From Ruegeria sp. A3M17 (GTDB lineage Bacteria > Pseudomonadota > Alphaproteobacteria > Rhodobacterales > Rhodobacteraceae), in the NCBI RefSeq assembly GCF_003318255.1, contig NZ_QOCF01000019.1:62001-126000 (forward strand): a stretch of DNA of 64,000 bases, in the 5' to 3' direction. Made by a program: the position numbers and the translations under genes. A model generated the notes under the pieces. That model worked only from the letters and a program-made list of their open reading frames with translations. It was not told where the DNA came from and made no database searches. Below are positions 34,643 to 43,611 of the stretch, in pieces (position 1 is the stretch's first letter; every line of letters begins with the position of its first letter).

Positions 34643-35194
34643 ATGCCCAGACTCAACGCAATTGACCCCGCCACAGCTACCGGCGACGCAAAAGAACTTC
34701 TCGACGGCATCAAAAAGAAGATCGGCATGACGCCAAATCTTTTTAAAACCATGGCGAATGCACCGGCAGTCCTGATGGCACATCTGGCCTTCGGTGACGC
34801 GTTGTCCGGCGGTCAATTTGACGCTCAGACCCGCGAGGCGATCGCTTTGACCGTCGCCGGTGCAAATGGGTGCGAATATTGCACATCGGCTCATGCAGCT
34901 ATCTCGAAAAGCCTGAAGGTTGGGCCCGAGGAGATCGAGCGCCGCTATAACGGCGGCTCAAACGATCCCAAACTCGATGCGGCTCTTATTTTTGCGCGCC
35001 AGATCGTCGTCAAACGTGGCTTTGTCACCAACGAAGACATCGCGAATGTGCGGTCCGCCGGTCACGACGACGGCGCGATTGTCGAGATCGTCGCAAACGT
35101 CGCGACCAACCTTTTTACCAACTATTTCAACCATGTCGCTGAGACTGTTGTTGATTTCCCGGCGGTCGAATTCGAACAATCCAAGGCCGCATGA
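34643..35194 (+). CDS. Carboxymuconolactone decarboxylase/AhpD-like protein
   Basis: A 183-aa protein of the CMD/AhpD fold. The active-site segment GANGCEYCTSAHAAI has the Glu-x-x-Cys-x-x-x-His pattern used by peroxidase-type members, where a CxxC is replaced by CEYC. The ATG at 34643 follows an ACGGAGA ribosome-binding site. An upstream in-frame start at 34496 would overlap the VOC gene and is unlikely. It probably reduces peroxides or acts on a small electrophile in the LysR-controlled unit. Confidence 0.88.
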   Translation: MPRLNAIDPATATGDAKELLDGIKKKIGMTPNLFKTMANAPAVLMAHLAFGDALSGGQFDAQTREAIALTVAGANGCEYCTSAHAAISKSLKVGPEEIERRYNGGSNDPKLDAALIFARQIVVKRGFVTNEDIANVRSAGHDDGAIVEIVANVATNLFTNYFNHVAETVVDFPAVEFEQSKAA

Positions 35195-35370
35195 CCGGAT
35201 CAACTTAATGCCGGTGCGGCATCAACTGTCGTGATGACGCACTGATCTAACCCAGACGCAAATATCCGGCTCTCGTCCCAAGTGCCCGGATCGATCGCGG
35301 GCAGCGGCCTCTCCCCGCCGCCGCCCCATGCCCGCGATCACACTCATCAACCAAACTCAAAGGAAACAAA

Positions 35371-35898
35371 ATGTTTATGAAAACACTCACCACTGCACTG
35401 TTTGCAGGTTCTCTGATGATCGGTGCCGCATCGGCCCAAGAAGTTGCAGACCTCAACGATCTTGAAATGGCGCATGTCGCTTATACAGCCGACAACATCG
35501 ATATCCGCTATGCTCATCTGGCGCTTGCGATCTCGGCCAATCCTGAAATTCATACGTTCGCAAACACCATGATCAGCGACCACACGGCTGTGAATGCAGC
35601 CGCTCTTGGTCTGCTTGATAAGCTGGGTGCAACCGCACAGGACAACTTCTTCAGCCAGGCTCTCAATGAAGGCGCTGAAACGATCATCAACGACTTGTCA
35701 GAACTGCGTGGCGCGGAATTCGACAAAGCCTACGCGGCGAACGAATTGGCCTATCACCAAACAGTAAATGACCTGGTCGAAGGGACTATGATCCCGAACA
35801 TCGACAACGCCGAAGTGAAAGCGTTGTTTCAACAGGGGCTCGACATCTTCAAAGTCCATGAAGGCCATGCTGAAATGATGGTTAATGCGGTTAACTAA
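35371..35898 (+). CDS. DUF4142 exported protein
   Basis: A 175-aa periplasmic protein with a signal peptide (FMKTLTTALFAGSLMIGAASA, cleaved near AQE) and an all-helical DUF4142 domain (NPEIHTFANTMISDHTAVN..ALGLLDKLG). The domain resembles ferritin-like bundles, with His and Glu spaced for metal binding. The role of the family is unclear. The start may be Met1 or Met3. The stop overlaps the cupredoxin start (TAATG), tying it to a copper protein. Confidence 0.87.
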   Translation: MFMKTLTTALFAGSLMIGAASAQEVADLNDLEMAHVAYTADNIDIRYAHLALAISANPEIHTFANTMISDHTAVNAAALGLLDKLGATAQDNFFSQALNEGAETIINDLSELRGAEFDKAYAANELAYHQTVNDLVEGTMIPNIDNAEVKALFQQGLDIFKVHEGHAEMMVNAVN

Positions 35899-36245
35899 TG
35901 GTGGCGCTCGTCACCAGACGCAAAGCGATAGCGGGGGCGGTTGCATCAGTGATCGCCCTACCCTTGGTGCCCAAGACGCCAGCCGCTGGTCAGCCAACCG
36001 TCCATGAACTCAAAATCCAGAGCTTTAAATTTGTCCCGGATCGCATCCGGGTCAGATTTGGAGACGTCATCAAATGGACAAACGAAGATCTCGCGCCGCA
36101 CACTGCGACGGCAGATGAATTTGGATGGGATACAGAAGAACTCGCGAAAGGTGCCAGCGCAGAAGTTACTGTCGTTGAGGGTATGGAAACCAGCTACTTT
36201 TGCGCCTTTCACCCTCATATGAAGGGTTCGTTCGAAATTGCGTGA
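35898..36245 (+). CDS. Cupredoxin-domain copper protein, Tat-type signal
   Basis: A 115-aa cupredoxin (plastocyanin/amicyanin-like). The N-terminus TRRKAIAGAVASVIALPLVP looks like a twin-arginine signal. Copper ligands are visible: His in LAPHTATADE, then Cys, His and Met in YFCAFHPHMKG. It should carry electrons or bind copper in the periplasm. Its start overlaps the DUF4142 stop (TAATG), so the pair is made together. The next genes are a possible small frame and an NrtS-like membrane protein. Confidence 0.92.
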   Translation: MVALVTRRKAIAGAVASVIALPLVPKTPAAGQPTVHELKIQSFKFVPDRIRVRFGDVIKWTNEDLAPHTATADEFGWDTEELAKGASAEVTVVEGMETSYFCAFHPHMKGSFEIA

Positions 36246-36254
36246 AATGAACCG

Positions 36255-36449
36255 ATGGGCATTGCCAGAGCAATTTTCCCTCAGGTGGGCAGGTTGGCTG
36301 TCCAGCGTACGGCCATGACCGTCCACGGCTTCCCATTCGGATCTGACACCGACAATGAGGTGGAAGAAACTGCCAAACTGATTTTGGCCAACGCACTCGG
36401 TCTTGGCCGCTTGGCGAGTATTAAGACCAATCTGAAAAGTACTGGATAG
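36255..36449 (+). CDS. Possible 64-aa operon gene
   Basis: An open frame that fills the gap between the cupredoxin stop and the NrtS start, beginning 9 bp after the one and ending 5 bp before the other. The translation (IARAIFPQVGRLAVQ...AKLILANALGLGRLASI) has no recognised domain. The tight fit is the only support. It could be a chance open frame. Confidence 0.3.
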   Translation: MGIARAIFPQVGRLAVQRTAMTVHGFPFGSDTDNEVEETAKLILANALGLGRLASIKTNLKSTG

Positions 36450-36454
36450 ATCAC

Positions 36455-37006
36455 ATGATTGCCAATTATCAAATCCAACCAAACTGTTACGCAGATTCGG
36501 GTCAGCCGTCACTCTATTCATTCGTCGACATAGCTGTCGCCCGCCGAGCAGGGGCTGTCGCGCTGATCCTCGGAAGCTTGCTCACGCTTGTGAACCAGAC
36601 GGATGCCCTCTTAGGCGAAAATCGTCTGCAGGTTCTACCTCTCGCGACTGCCTACGTGATGCCATTCGCGGTGGCGTCAATTTCGCAAGTCCTCGGTGTA
36701 CGCCAGGCAAGCCGGGAAATATGCCAACGACAACTGGCCAAGTTCCCGCGCGACACATTCCTCCGCACAGCTCTGTCTCACCGCATTCCGGCGAGAGCCC
36801 TTTTGTTGGCCCTGACCATCGGCGCCGCAAACACAATGATAGTCGTTGGCGCGGCAATGTCGGAAGGCGGCGATATCTCCGCCGTGCCTATCGGCCAAGG
36901 TTTCATTCTCCCGATGTTGTTCGGCCTGATTTCGCAGGCCGTCGCCTATCGCCGCGTGACCAGCGGCTTCACACCCCTGGCCAACCAGCAAAGGAAAACC
37001 CCATGA
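36455..37006 (+). CDS. NrtS-like membrane protein with duplicated domain
   Basis: A 183-aa protein with two copies of an NrtS-like two-helix unit. The first copy (residues ~25-90) reads VDIAVARRAGAVALILGSLLTLVNQTDALL, then PLATAYVMPFAVASISQVLG. The second copy (residues ~105-170) reads PARALLLALTIGAANTMIVVGAAMSEGG, then PIGQGFILPMLFGLISQAV. Four membrane helices are expected. NrtS proteins are annotated as nitrate/nitrite transporters. A single-unit form is usual, so this looks like an internal duplication. It overlaps the following 58-aa gene by ATGA. Transport of nitrate is family knowledge, not shown here. Confidence 0.7.
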   Translation: MIANYQIQPNCYADSGQPSLYSFVDIAVARRAGAVALILGSLLTLVNQTDALLGENRLQVLPLATAYVMPFAVASISQVLGVRQASREICQRQLAKFPRDTFLRTALSHRIPARALLLALTIGAANTMIVVGAAMSEGGDISAVPIGQGFILPMLFGLISQAVAYRRVTSGFTPLANQQRKTP

Positions 37007-37179
37007 CGATATTATCCCAAAGCAGAAATGCCGGCATCACCGGCTGGAAAAGACTGTTCGGATGGTTGCAAGCTTTCGACGAAGCGCTCGATTTCGATCC
37101 TGTTGATCAAGCAATAGGCGATCTCAATCGGAGAGTGTCCGAGTTGGAAAAGATTGTTAGCGATCTCAAAGGCCCATAA
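37003..37179 (+). CDS. Small protein with C-terminal coiled coil, 58 aa
   Basis: Starts with an ATGA overlap on the NrtS-like gene. The translation is MTILSQSRNAGITGWKRLF then GWLQAFDEALDFDPVDQAIGDLNRRVSELEKIVSDL, which ends in a heptad-like pattern suggesting a short coiled coil. Translational coupling supports a real gene. No family is recognised. It may be an accessory subunit of the membrane protein. Confidence 0.55.
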   Translation: MTILSQSRNAGITGWKRLFGWLQAFDEALDFDPVDQAIGDLNRRVSELEKIVSDLKGP

Positions 37180-37606
37180 GGCCGCGCATCAGAATCGTAG
37201 AATTCAACCGCAGCGAATGATCGGATTGGAATCCGCCTACCTGAGCCCTGTTGAACGACCGCTCCGGGGAAAACCGCTGCATCGCCGAAAAGCTGCTGCT
37301 GCACGCGCGAACGTCACTTTGAACTTTCTGCACTTGCATTCGCTGCGATGGCATAAGTCCGGATTGTCCCGCACTCCAGACCTAAATTGGTTTTCTATGA
37401 ACGGCAGCGATGCGGAAACAGTGCTGAAAACGTTGTGTTTTGGTCTTTTGATTGCCCGTGAAGGTCGGTCAGCCACCTCAATGTCTCGCACATGCGCTTT
37501 CGCTGGAAGTTGGAGCTGTAAGGATGGCTCAGGGCAATAATTTCAAATATCCGTGTTTGAAATTCGCATTTAGCTTCGAGAATTCGGCTAAGTCATTGAT
37601 TTTGTT
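37180..37606. other. Intergenic region left of tRNA-Cys
   Basis: 427 bp with no supported gene. It lies directly at the island side of the tRNA-Cys gene and so should include the integration arm of the right island. Open frames here have no family features. Confidence 0.5.
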
Positions 37607-37680
37607 TGGAGGCGAGTACCGGAATCGAACCGGTGTACACGGATTTGCAATCCGCTGCGTCACCACTCCGCCAACTCGCC
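37607..37680 (-). tRNA. tRNA-Cys (anticodon GCA)
   Basis: A 74-nt cloverleaf with encoded CCA: acceptor GGCGAGT pairs with ACTCGCC, the discriminator is T, the anticodon loop holds TTGCAAA (GCA), and the T arm is CCGGTTCGATTCCGG. It is intact and is the integration target. Its 3' 47 bp are repeated at 24679. Confidence 0.97.
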
Positions 37681-37895
37681 TTTTCAAGTAAAATCAAATA
37701 CTTGCCGTGGTGTGACCGGCGTTCTAGCAGCTTTCGACAGGAGCGTCCAGAGGGGGGAGCGCAATTTTCAGGGCCGGGTGCAATCTTAGTCTTCGGTTGC
37801 GACGTTGTATCTTGTGAAGATTGGTAACTTTCCATGTCTGGGCCGTTGCCGGTTTTTCAAGGATGTGGCAGAACTCAATCACCCAAGGGAACAAG

Positions 37896-38561
37896 ATGAG
37901 CGATCCAATGACAGATTTCGCAGCCCGCCGCCGGACGATGGTCGATACGCAGATACGTCCTTCTGATGTCACGAAGTTTCCCATCATAGACGCGATGCTG
38001 ACCGTCAAGCGCGAAAATTTCGTACCGGATGCACAGCGCGAGGCCGCCTATGTCGAGGGGTTGATCGAACTGGGTGAAGGGCGCTGCATGTTGGAGCCGC
38101 GGACCCTGGCTAAGATTTTGGACATTTTGAACATTTCGAACGACGAGTCGGTTTTGGATATTGCTCCGGCCTTGGGGTATTCGACCGCTGTTGCCGCGCG
38201 CATGGCACAGCTGGTTGTTGCCGTAGAGGAAGACGAAAGTCTGGCGGCCGAATCTCAGTCTATCCTGATGGAGGCGGAGGCAGACAATGCGATTGTCCAT
38301 GTCGGCCCGCTTGAACAAGGTGCCCCCGAACATGGGCCCTATGACGTGATTATGATCCAGGGTGGTGTGGAACAGGTTCCGGATGCGTTGATCGCGCAAC
38401 TTAAGGACCATGGGCGAATTGCGTGCCTTTTTGTCCAAGGTGCACTGGGGATCGTCCGTATTGGCCATAAATCCGGGGATCGTGTGACCTGGCGGGACGC
38501 GTTTAATGCCAATGCACCGATTTTGCAGGCATTTTCCACGGGCCGTGTATTTTCGCTATAG
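37896..38561 (+). CDS. Protein-L-isoaspartate O-methyltransferase family protein
   Basis: A 221-aa Pcm-like protein. The N-terminus RRTMVDTQIRPSDVTKFPIIDAML is typical of the alphaproteobacterial Pcm group. The SAM motif I appears as LDIAPALGYSTAVAARMA rather than the canonical GxGxG, so methyl transfer may be weak or lost. The ATG at 37896 is preferred over 37821 because it begins the conserved domain. It is followed by tolC on the same strand after 95 bp, a pairing seen in related genomes. Confidence 0.88.
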   Translation: MSDPMTDFAARRRTMVDTQIRPSDVTKFPIIDAMLTVKRENFVPDAQREAAYVEGLIELGEGRCMLEPRTLAKILDILNISNDESVLDIAPALGYSTAVAARMAQLVVAVEEDESLAAESQSILMEAEADNAIVHVGPLEQGAPEHGPYDVIMIQGGVEQVPDALIAQLKDHGRIACLFVQGALGIVRIGHKSGDRVTWRDAFNANAPILQAFSTGRVFSL

Positions 38562-38656
38562 TTTTATGGCGGATTGTTCTGCCGCCTTGATTAGTTGAAC
38601 ACAAACGCGCAAACTGTCGGCAGAGCAGCGTAATTTTGATTTGAGAGGATTTCGTT

Positions 38657-40075
38657 ATGAGTTCTATGGCGGGAGGAAAGCTGGTCAAGGCGCTGGCGCT
38701 GACTGCGGGGGTCGCACTTAGCTTTGTACCGGGACGGGCCGTTTGGGCCGACAATATTACTGACGCATTCATTGGCGCGTACAATACTAGCGGGTTGCTG
38801 GAACAGAACCGTGCATTGTTGCGTGCAGCGGACGAAGACGTGGCAATCGCATTGTCAGCGCTTCGACCGATCATCAACTGGACGGTTGCTGTTAGCAGCA
38901 ACTACAACCGTCGCAACATCAGCGATGTGGTGACAAGAACCGACCCGAACAACTTCTTTACAGGGCTAACTCTCAGCCAACTGCTCTATGATGGTGGGGC
39001 TGCTGTTCTGGGCAAGCAATCGGCGCAAGAAACGGTGCTGTCGACCAGACAGACCCTTGTTGATATCGAACAGCAGGTTCTTTTCCGCGGTGCCAATGCG
39101 TATCTCGAAGTGCTTCTGCAGGAAGAAACCGTACAGATTCGCCTGAACAACGTCGACGTGTCGGCCGAAGAACTGCGCGCATCGCAGGACCGGTTCGATG
39201 TAGGCGAAGTCACGCGTACGGACGTTGCGCTGTCACAAGCTCAGCTTGCAAGCTCGCAAGCTGATCTGGCCGTTGCCCGCGGTAACCTCGACACGGCGCG
39301 GGCGGAATACGTCAATGCCGTTGGCAAATCGCCCGGACGCACAGCTGGTCAACCGAGCCTGCCAAATCTGCCAGGCTCGGAACCGCAGGCCGTCAGCCTG
39401 GCGCAGCGCAATCACCCCGCCATTCTTTCGGCACAGCATCAGGTGCGTGCCTTCGACCTGATCGTTGCGCAACAGCGCGCCAATCTGGGTCCGAATGTCA
39501 GCCTGAACGCCGACGCCGGTATCACTGAGACCTATGACAACGATGACAATATCGAAGACGGCAGTGTTTCGCTGAACTTCAGTCAGCCGATTTACGCTGG
39601 TGGTCGTTTGGCTGCAAGCGTGCGCCGTGCCATGGCTACACGGGATGCTTCGCGCGCCAACCTATTGAATGTGCAAAAAGATATCACTCAGGGTGTGACG
39701 GAAGCCTATGCCCGTTTTCAGGCGGCATCTGCAAGTTTGCGGGCGTCGAGCGAACGGGTTCGCGCATCGAAAGTGGCGTTTGACGGTATCCGCGAAGAGG
39801 CCACTCTGGGTGCACGGACCACGCTGGACGTTTTGAACGCCCAGCAGGATCTGCTGGATGCGCAGCTGGCCGAGGTTGCGTCGCGTATCGAGCGTTCGCG
39901 TGCAGCTTACCAGCTAGTGCAGGCACAGGGTCTGTTGACTGCCGAACGTCTGGGACTGGCCGTGCAGATCTATGATCCGACGCTGTACTACAACCTGGTC
40001 AAGAAAGCGCCGGCTCAGGTCAGCAGGCAAAGCAAAGACCTGGATCGTGTTCTCAAAGCGTTGCGTCGCGACTAA
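38657..40075 (+). CDS. tolC: TolC-family outer membrane channel protein
   Basis: A 472-aa outer membrane efflux protein with a signal peptide (KALALTAGVALSFVPGRAVWA). Two homologous OEP repeats are visible, with typical segments LEQNRALLRAADEDVAIAL, DVGEVTRTDVALSQAQLASSQADL and LDVLNAQQDLLDAQ. Such proteins form the trimeric exit duct for type I secretion and RND efflux. A GAGAGGA ribosome-binding site precedes the ATG. Length is normal. Confidence 0.95.
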   Translation: MSSMAGGKLVKALALTAGVALSFVPGRAVWADNITDAFIGAYNTSGLLEQNRALLRAADEDVAIALSALRPIINWTVAVSSNYNRRNISDVVTRTDPNNFFTGLTLSQLLYDGGAAVLGKQSAQETVLSTRQTLVDIEQQVLFRGANAYLEVLLQEETVQIRLNNVDVSAEELRASQDRFDVGEVTRTDVALSQAQLASSQADLAVARGNLDTARAEYVNAVGKSPGRTAGQPSLPNLPGSEPQAVSLAQRNHPAILSAQHQVRAFDLIVAQQRANLGPNVSLNADAGITETYDNDDNIEDGSVSLNFSQPIYAGGRLAASVRRAMATRDASRANLLNVQKDITQGVTEAYARFQAASASLRASSERVRASKVAFDGIREEATLGARTTLDVLNAQQDLLDAQLAEVASRIERSRAAYQLVQAQGLLTAERLGLAVQIYDPTLYYNLVKKAPAQVSRQSKDLDRVLKALRRD

Positions 40076-40149
40076 GGGCCAATACTATCTGTTGTGACGC
40101 CCGGTTTGTTTGGCTACACTCAATCCTGAGGATAGAGCGGTAGAGAACA

Positions 40150-40914
40150 ATGACGGAAAAAGTCGTGAACGGCAGAGTAGAGGACGTGCTGTCCTCGATC
40201 AAACGGCTGGTCGGTGAAAGAGGTGAACAAACCTCGGAGCCGACGCCTTCAATCGCCCGCAAGCCCGGGCGATTGGTGCTTACCGATGCATTGCGAGTCG
40301 GCGGAACGTCCAGCATTCAAGACAGCCCGGAGATTGAAGCCGAAGCCAAAGCAGGCTACACGGCCGACGCGTCGGTCAAGCCGATGCTTCTACGCGCGTG
40401 CGATATCGTAAATCGTGAAGACCCCGCCAACAAAGAACAAGCCGCGCCAGAGCCGCCCAAAAACCCGACCAACAGCCTGAGCGCAAAGATCGAAGCCCTA
40501 GAGGCGGCGATTGCACGCACTGAGGACCAGTGGGAGCCGGACGGCGACAGCGAAGACGAGTACTCCGGTACTCCGGCGAAGGCCCTTGAATTCAGCGCGC
40601 GCAAAGAATTTACGGATACCGAGGGAAAGAAAGCCGAACCCACTCAGGCAAAGGCCAAAGAAGCTGTGGCGACGACCAGGGCAACTTTCGTTCGCGACCC
40701 CGAGGTGATCACCGCACCACCTGTTCACCCCGTCGAAGCAACAGCGGAAGACTCAGCGATAGCTGGCATAAGCGAAGACGCATTGCGCAAAATGATCGCT
40801 GATGTTGTCCGTGAAGAATTGCAGGGTGTTTTGGGCGAACGCATCACCCGCAACGTCCGCAAGATGGTTCGGCGCGAAATCTACAAGGCCCTGGCCGAGC
40901 AGGACCTCGAGTAG
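40150..40914 (+). CDS. PopZ-like (DUF2497-type) acidic protein
   Basis: A 254-aa protein with a short conserved N-terminal helix (VEDVLSSIKRLVGERG), a long acidic, Pro/Glu/Ala-rich disordered middle, and a conserved C-terminal helical block (LRKMIADVVREELQGVLGERITRNVRKMVRREI). This plan matches PopZ and DUF2497 proteins, which organise the cell pole in alphaproteobacteria. Sequence identity to PopZ is not obvious by eye, so the assignment rests on layout. It is convergent with cobQ with only 3 bp between stops. Confidence 0.5.
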   Translation: MTEKVVNGRVEDVLSSIKRLVGERGEQTSEPTPSIARKPGRLVLTDALRVGGTSSIQDSPEIEAEAKAGYTADASVKPMLLRACDIVNREDPANKEQAAPEPPKNPTNSLSAKIEALEAAIARTEDQWEPDGDSEDEYSGTPAKALEFSARKEFTDTEGKKAEPTQAKAKEAVATTRATFVRDPEVITAPPVHPVEATAEDSAIAGISEDALRKMIADVVREELQGVLGERITRNVRKMVRREIYKALAEQDLE

Positions 40915-40917
40915 CGC

Positions 40918-42375
40918 TCAGGCCCTTTGGGGCGTTTCTGCAAGCGCCAGCAGGCGGTCCAGATCCATATTCTGTTCAAGGTGATCCGCCAGCGCGTCCA
41001 GCGTCTCTTCGACCCCGTCTTCATAGGCCAAGTCCGAGATCACGCCCAACTGCGACAGGTATGACGCGCGGAATGCATCCGAGCTGAAGATACCGTGCAG
41101 GTAACTGCCGCGGATACGACCAGAGGCGTTTGCGGCACCTTCTGGCCGCCCCTCGACCTCTAGCCAAGCGTGGGCGCAATCAGGGCCTTCGGTACGGCCC
41201 ATGTGGATTTCGTAGCCCGACACCGGTTCTCCTCCGCCAAGGGCGCGGGCCGATGTGAGTGTTACCTGTTTCTTCCCTGCCATCACGGTCTCAACATCCA
41301 GCAGGCCCAACCCTTCCACAGTCCCCGGTTGTCCGTCGACGCCATCCGGATCAGCGATCGTCTTGCCCAGCATTTGATAGCCGCCGCACAGGCCCAGAAC
41401 ATGGCCGCCCCGGCGGACATGGGCATATAGGTCGATATCCCAGCCCTGGGCCCGGAAATAAGCCAGATCGCCAATGGTGGATTTGCTGCCGGGCAGCAGT
41501 ACCAAATCGGCATCACCGGGCAGGGGGCGCCCTTCTGGCACGATCTCGACCGAGACACCGGGTTCGGCAGACAAAGGGTCGAGGTCGTCAAAATTTGCCA
41601 TGCGTTCCAACTGCGGAACAACCACCTTGCAAGCCCCGCCAGAGTGGGACCGGATATCCATCATATCCTCGGCTGGCAGTTTCCACGCGTCATGGAACCA
41701 GGGAACGATGCCCAGACAGGGCCATCCGGTACGTGCAGCGATTTCATCGCGACCTTCATCGAAAAGGGATACGTCGCCTTTGAACCGATTGACGGCAAAA
41801 CCCCGGATCATCTCCAGATCGCCTGCATCCAATACCGCCTGGGTGCCTACGATCTGGGCAATGACACCCCCGCGGTGAATGTCACCTACCAGAATAACGG
41901 GTACGCCTGCAGCGCGCGCAAATCCCATATTGGCGATGTCACCCTTGCGCAGGTTGGTTTCGGCCGGGCTGCCCGCGCCTTCGATCAAGACAAGATCCGC
42001 GTCGCTGCACAAACGGCCAAAGCTTTCAAGCGCTGCGCCCAGCAGTTTGGATTTACCCTTGCGGTAATCGCCCGCTTTCATCGTGCCGGCGCGTTGACCC
42101 TGAACGATGATCTGAGCACCAGTGTCGGTTTCCGGCTTCAGCAGAATCGGGTTCATGTCTGTATGCGTCGCACGCCGCGCCGCCAGCGCTTGCAGGGCCT
42201 GCGCGCGCCCGATCTCGCCGCCATTTTCGGTGACGGCGGCATTGTTCGACATGTTCTGTGGTTTGAACGGTGCAACACGTAACCCGCGCCGGGTGAAAGC
42301 CCGCGCCAGACCGGCCACTAGAACCGATTTCCCGACATTGCTGCCGGTGCCCTGAATCATGATGGACCGAACCAT
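40918..42375 (-). CDS. cobQ: Cobyric acid synthase CobQ
   Basis: A 485-aa glutamine amidotransferase that amidates four carboxyl side chains of adenosylcobyrinic acid a,c-diamide. The N-terminal synthetase domain has the P-loop [18 protein letters not shown] and GDIHRGGV. The C-terminal class I amidotransferase domain has the nucleophile in [10 protein letters not shown] and the His in SYLHGIF. The ATG at 42375 gives the normal CobQ start ([15 protein letters not shown]) and is preferred over 42453. It stands apart from the cobW-cobN operon and has no riboswitch visible upstream. Confidence 0.96.
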   Translation of the reverse strand: MVRSIMIQGTGSNVGKSVLVAGLARAFTRRGLRVAPFKPQNMSNNAAVTENGGEIGRAQALQALAARRATHTDMNPILLKPETDTGAQIIVQGQRAGTMKAGDYRKGKSKLLGAALESFGRLCSDADLVLIEGAGSPAETNLRKGDIANMGFARAAGVPVILVGDIHRGGVIAQIVGTQAVLDAGDLEMIRGFAVNRFKGDVSLFDEGRDEIAARTGWPCLGIVPWFHDAWKLPAEDMMDIRSHSGGACKVVVPQLERMANFDDLDPLSAEPGVSVEIVPEGRPLPGDADLVLLPGSKSTIGDLAYFRAQGWDIDLYAHVRRGGHVLGLCGGYQMLGKTIADPDGVDGQPGTVEGLGLLDVETVMAGKKQVTLTSARALGGGEPVSGYEIHMGRTEGPDCAHAWLEVEGRPEGAANASGRIRGSYLHGIFSSDAFRASYLSQLGVISDLAYEDGVEETLDALADHLEQNMDLDRLLALAETPQRA

Positions 42376-42435
42376 GGCCTGTCTCCTATGTTGACGCGCA
42401 GATGACCTGATTTGCGGGCAAAGGAAAAGCCAAAG

Positions 42436-43005
42436 TTGAACACGCCAGCGCATCTTTTGATCGGAGCTGCCGCCTTTGCCCGCCCAGCCCAGGGACGTAT
42501 CCTGTGGGCCGCTCTGTTGGGTTCGCTATTGCCGGACCTGTCGCTTTACCTGATGGCGGGCACGTCCCTTTACGTACTTGGGATTCCACCAAGCGTGGTC
42601 TTCGACCAGCTTTATTTTTCCGACGGCTGGCAGACGGTGTTTGCGATCGACAATTCCTTTGTCCTTTGGGGGATTGCCTTGCTTTTCGGGGTATGGATGC
42701 GCTGGAAGGTCTGGGCCGTTGGGGCGTCCGCCGGGTTGCTGCATCTTTCGATGGATTTTCTGCTGCATGCCGGGGATGGGCGGCCGCAGTTCTGGCCATT
42801 CAGTGATTGGGTGTTTCACAGCCCCGTCAGCTATTGGGACAGCACACATCATGCCTTATGGGTGGCGCCAATTTCGGCCGTGCTTTGTGTCGCGTGTTAC
42901 GCCATTTTGTGGCGTCGCGGCATATCCATCTGGGCGAAAGCGTTCTTTGCCGTGCTGCTGATGGCCGAACTATGGGTCGCGCGGCAGTGGTTGTTGTTCT
43001 TTTGA
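42436..43005 (+). CDS. Membrane-bound hydrolase-like protein (DUF457/YdjM type)
   Basis: A 189-aa integral membrane protein with about five helices. Metal-ligand-type residues match the YdjM/DUF457 group: NTPAHLLIG near the start, SLLPDLSLY, and [14 protein letters not shown]. The start is taken as TTG at 42436, 7 bp after an AAAGGAA site, giving LNTPAH. An upstream TTG at 42412 also keeps the frame. It is divergent from cobQ. Relatives are sometimes labelled CobQ through this neighbourhood, which is misleading. The activity is unknown. Confidence 0.75.
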   Translation: MNTPAHLLIGAAAFARPAQGRILWAALLGSLLPDLSLYLMAGTSLYVLGIPPSVVFDQLYFSDGWQTVFAIDNSFVLWGIALLFGVWMRWKVWAVGASAGLLHLSMDFLLHAGDGRPQFWPFSDWVFHSPVSYWDSTHHALWVAPISAVLCVACYAILWRRGISIWAKAFFAVLLMAELWVARQWLLFF

Positions 43006-43020
43006 CTGATGGCATAAGAA

Positions 43021-43052
43021 AAGCGCGCTCCCAGCTAGGGAGCGCGCTTTTT
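43021..43052. terminator. Bidirectional rho-independent terminator
   Basis: A perfect 12-bp stem, AAGCGCGCTCCC/GGGAGCGCGCTT, with an AGCTA loop is followed by TTT on the plus strand and by a T-rich stretch on the minus strand. It separates the convergent genes ending at 43005 and 43073. Confidence 0.9.
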
Positions 43053-43072
43053 CATGCGAAAGTCGCCTTGGA

Positions 43073-43393
43073 TCAGGCGGCTTCTGCTTGTTGGGCCGCG
43101 TTGCGACGTTCGCTTTCTTCACGCGACAGCGCAACCGAGGTGCGGACACCACGTCCAACGAACTCCATCAGTCCGCCAACAACGCGCTCATTCGGGTCGA
43201 TACCCGCGCAGGACAGGACCTCGCGACCATCACGAGAGCGCGCCCAGCGGGCGATTTGTTCCGGGCCATTGCCATATTTTTTGTCATCGGCAATAGCGTC
43301 ATCCAGCGCAGCCAGTACGACAGCCGCGAAAAGTTTGCGTGCACGATTGCCTTGCTCGTTGTTAAAGGCAGTGCCGTCAACGAAATCTCTCAT
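43073..43393 (-). CDS. DUF6280-type small protein
   Basis: A 106-aa soluble protein, MRDFVDGTAFNNEQGNRARKLF then AAVVLAALDDAIADDKKYGNGPEQIARWARSRDGREVLSCAGIDPNERVV. This matches a small conserved family of Rhodobacteraceae (DUF6280, recalled). Function unknown. It has its own terminator at 43021-43052 and is divergent from efp. Confidence 0.8.
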   Translation of the reverse strand: MRDFVDGTAFNNEQGNRARKLFAAVVLAALDDAIADDKKYGNGPEQIARWARSRDGREVLSCAGIDPNERVVGGLMEFVGRGVRTSVALSREESERRNAAQQAEAA

Positions 43394-43611
43394 CTCGTCT
43401 TCCTTGTTGTTCTTGCTCTTGCATTTTCGGCGTGACGGTTCTTATGACCGATTAAGTGCGATTCGGATACACTTAAAATGCATAGTTGCGTTGCGTCATT
43501 TGCATAGCTTGCTGCAGGTGCAGCACTAAGTCTCGTCATCTTGTCAGGTGTGTTCCCGCCAGATATAGGAGCGGGAACTGACGCATCAACCGTTTGTGAA
43601 GGATTTAAGTC

